Below the pieces are notes generated by a model. That model was given only the letters and a program-made list of their open reading frames with translations. It made no database searches and was not told the origin of the DNA. From a bacterium (lineage in GTDB: Bacteria > Chloroflexota > Dormibacteria > Aeolococcales > Aeolococcaceae), in assembly GCA_021850405.1 (NCBI GenBank), contig JAJZMA010000145.1:1-6757 (forward strand): a DNA stretch of 6,757 nt, written 5' to 3'. Positions 6,625-6,757 of this stretch are shown here, one piece after another (position 1 is the first letter of the stretch; every line of letters begins with the position of its first letter). The translations under genes and the position numbers were made by a program.

Positions 6625-6757
6625 ATGAGCAAAAAAACAATACTCATTACCGGCTCCACCAGCGGCCTTGGCAAGGCGCTGACTGAAAGGCTCGCGACCA
6701 GAGAAAACTTGCATCTCCTGCTCCATGGTCGCAACCTCATGCTGCTGGAAGAACTTG
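6625..6757 (+). CDS. Short-chain dehydrogenase/reductase, N-terminal part
   Basis: The gene runs off the window; 44 codons are visible of a family usually ~230-300 aa long. The product opens MSKKTILITGSTSGLG, the beta-1 strand and glycine-rich TGxxxGxG turn (residues 9-16) of the SDR Rossmann fold that binds NAD(P). After the first helix, a second strand ends in HGRN; Arg36 there favours NADP(H), whose 2'-phosphate such a basic residue contacts. The Tyr-x-x-x-Lys active site lies beyond the edge, so substrate and subclass cannot be told. The start is set by the ATG directly before the conserved strand. A cytoplasmic oxidoreductase is expected. It looks intact and unrelated to the debris on its left. 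Confidence 0.88.
   Translation, partial: MSKKTILITGSTSGLGKALTERLATRENLHLLLHGRNLMLLEEL

Noticed and set aside
1..6757. CRISPR arrays, tRNA or rRNA genes, replication origin
   Set aside because: No regularly spaced repeats, cloverleaf-like segment or conserved rRNA stretch was seen.

Overview
The window is a patch of bacterial accessory DNA of moderately high GC. It is dominated by mobile-element debris and decaying genes around one clearly intact gene, a dynamin-like GTPase. An IS701-type transposase, an IS21 istA remnant, a large dynamin-family GTPase and a TAnnnT element lying directly against a start codon would fit a transposon-rich soil bacterium such as a ktedonobacterial Chloroflexota or an actinomycete. 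This is a weak inference, because no taxonomic marker is present.

Layout, left to right. (1) 53-1357, minus strand: a full-length IS701-family DDE transposase in which the position of the catalytic glutamate reads alanine. (2) About 1438-1905, minus: a remnant of an IS21-type istA transposase lacking both ends. (3) 1910-2161, plus: the last ~83 codons of a DUF3427 protein (family usually fused to a superfamily II helicase), cut exactly where the istA remnant begins. (4) 2167-2502, minus: a small unrecognised ORF of uncertain status. (5) 2503-2674: a gap containing a perfect 12-bp palindrome. (6) 2675-4348, plus: the dynamin-like GTPase with all G motifs in place. (7) 4349-5848, plus: a non-coding stretch with two inverted repeats, then an unrecognised gene with a zinc-protease-like HEHTH...E signature that seems broken by at least one frameshift (main pieces 4653-5240 and 5222/5276-5848). 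(8) 5849-6624: mostly featureless, with a possible decayed ORF to 6257. (9) 6625 to the end, plus: the start of a short-chain dehydrogenase/reductase that continues past the window.

Functional reading: the dynamin-like protein probably acts on membranes through a GTP-driven cycle. The broken HEHTH gene lies downstream on the same strand and might once have been a partner, but a ~300-bp gap and its decay argue against a working operon now. No complete new system can be demonstrated. The points most worth checking are the dynamin/HEHTH pairing in relatives, the missing transposase glutamate, and the istA/DUF3427 breakpoint.
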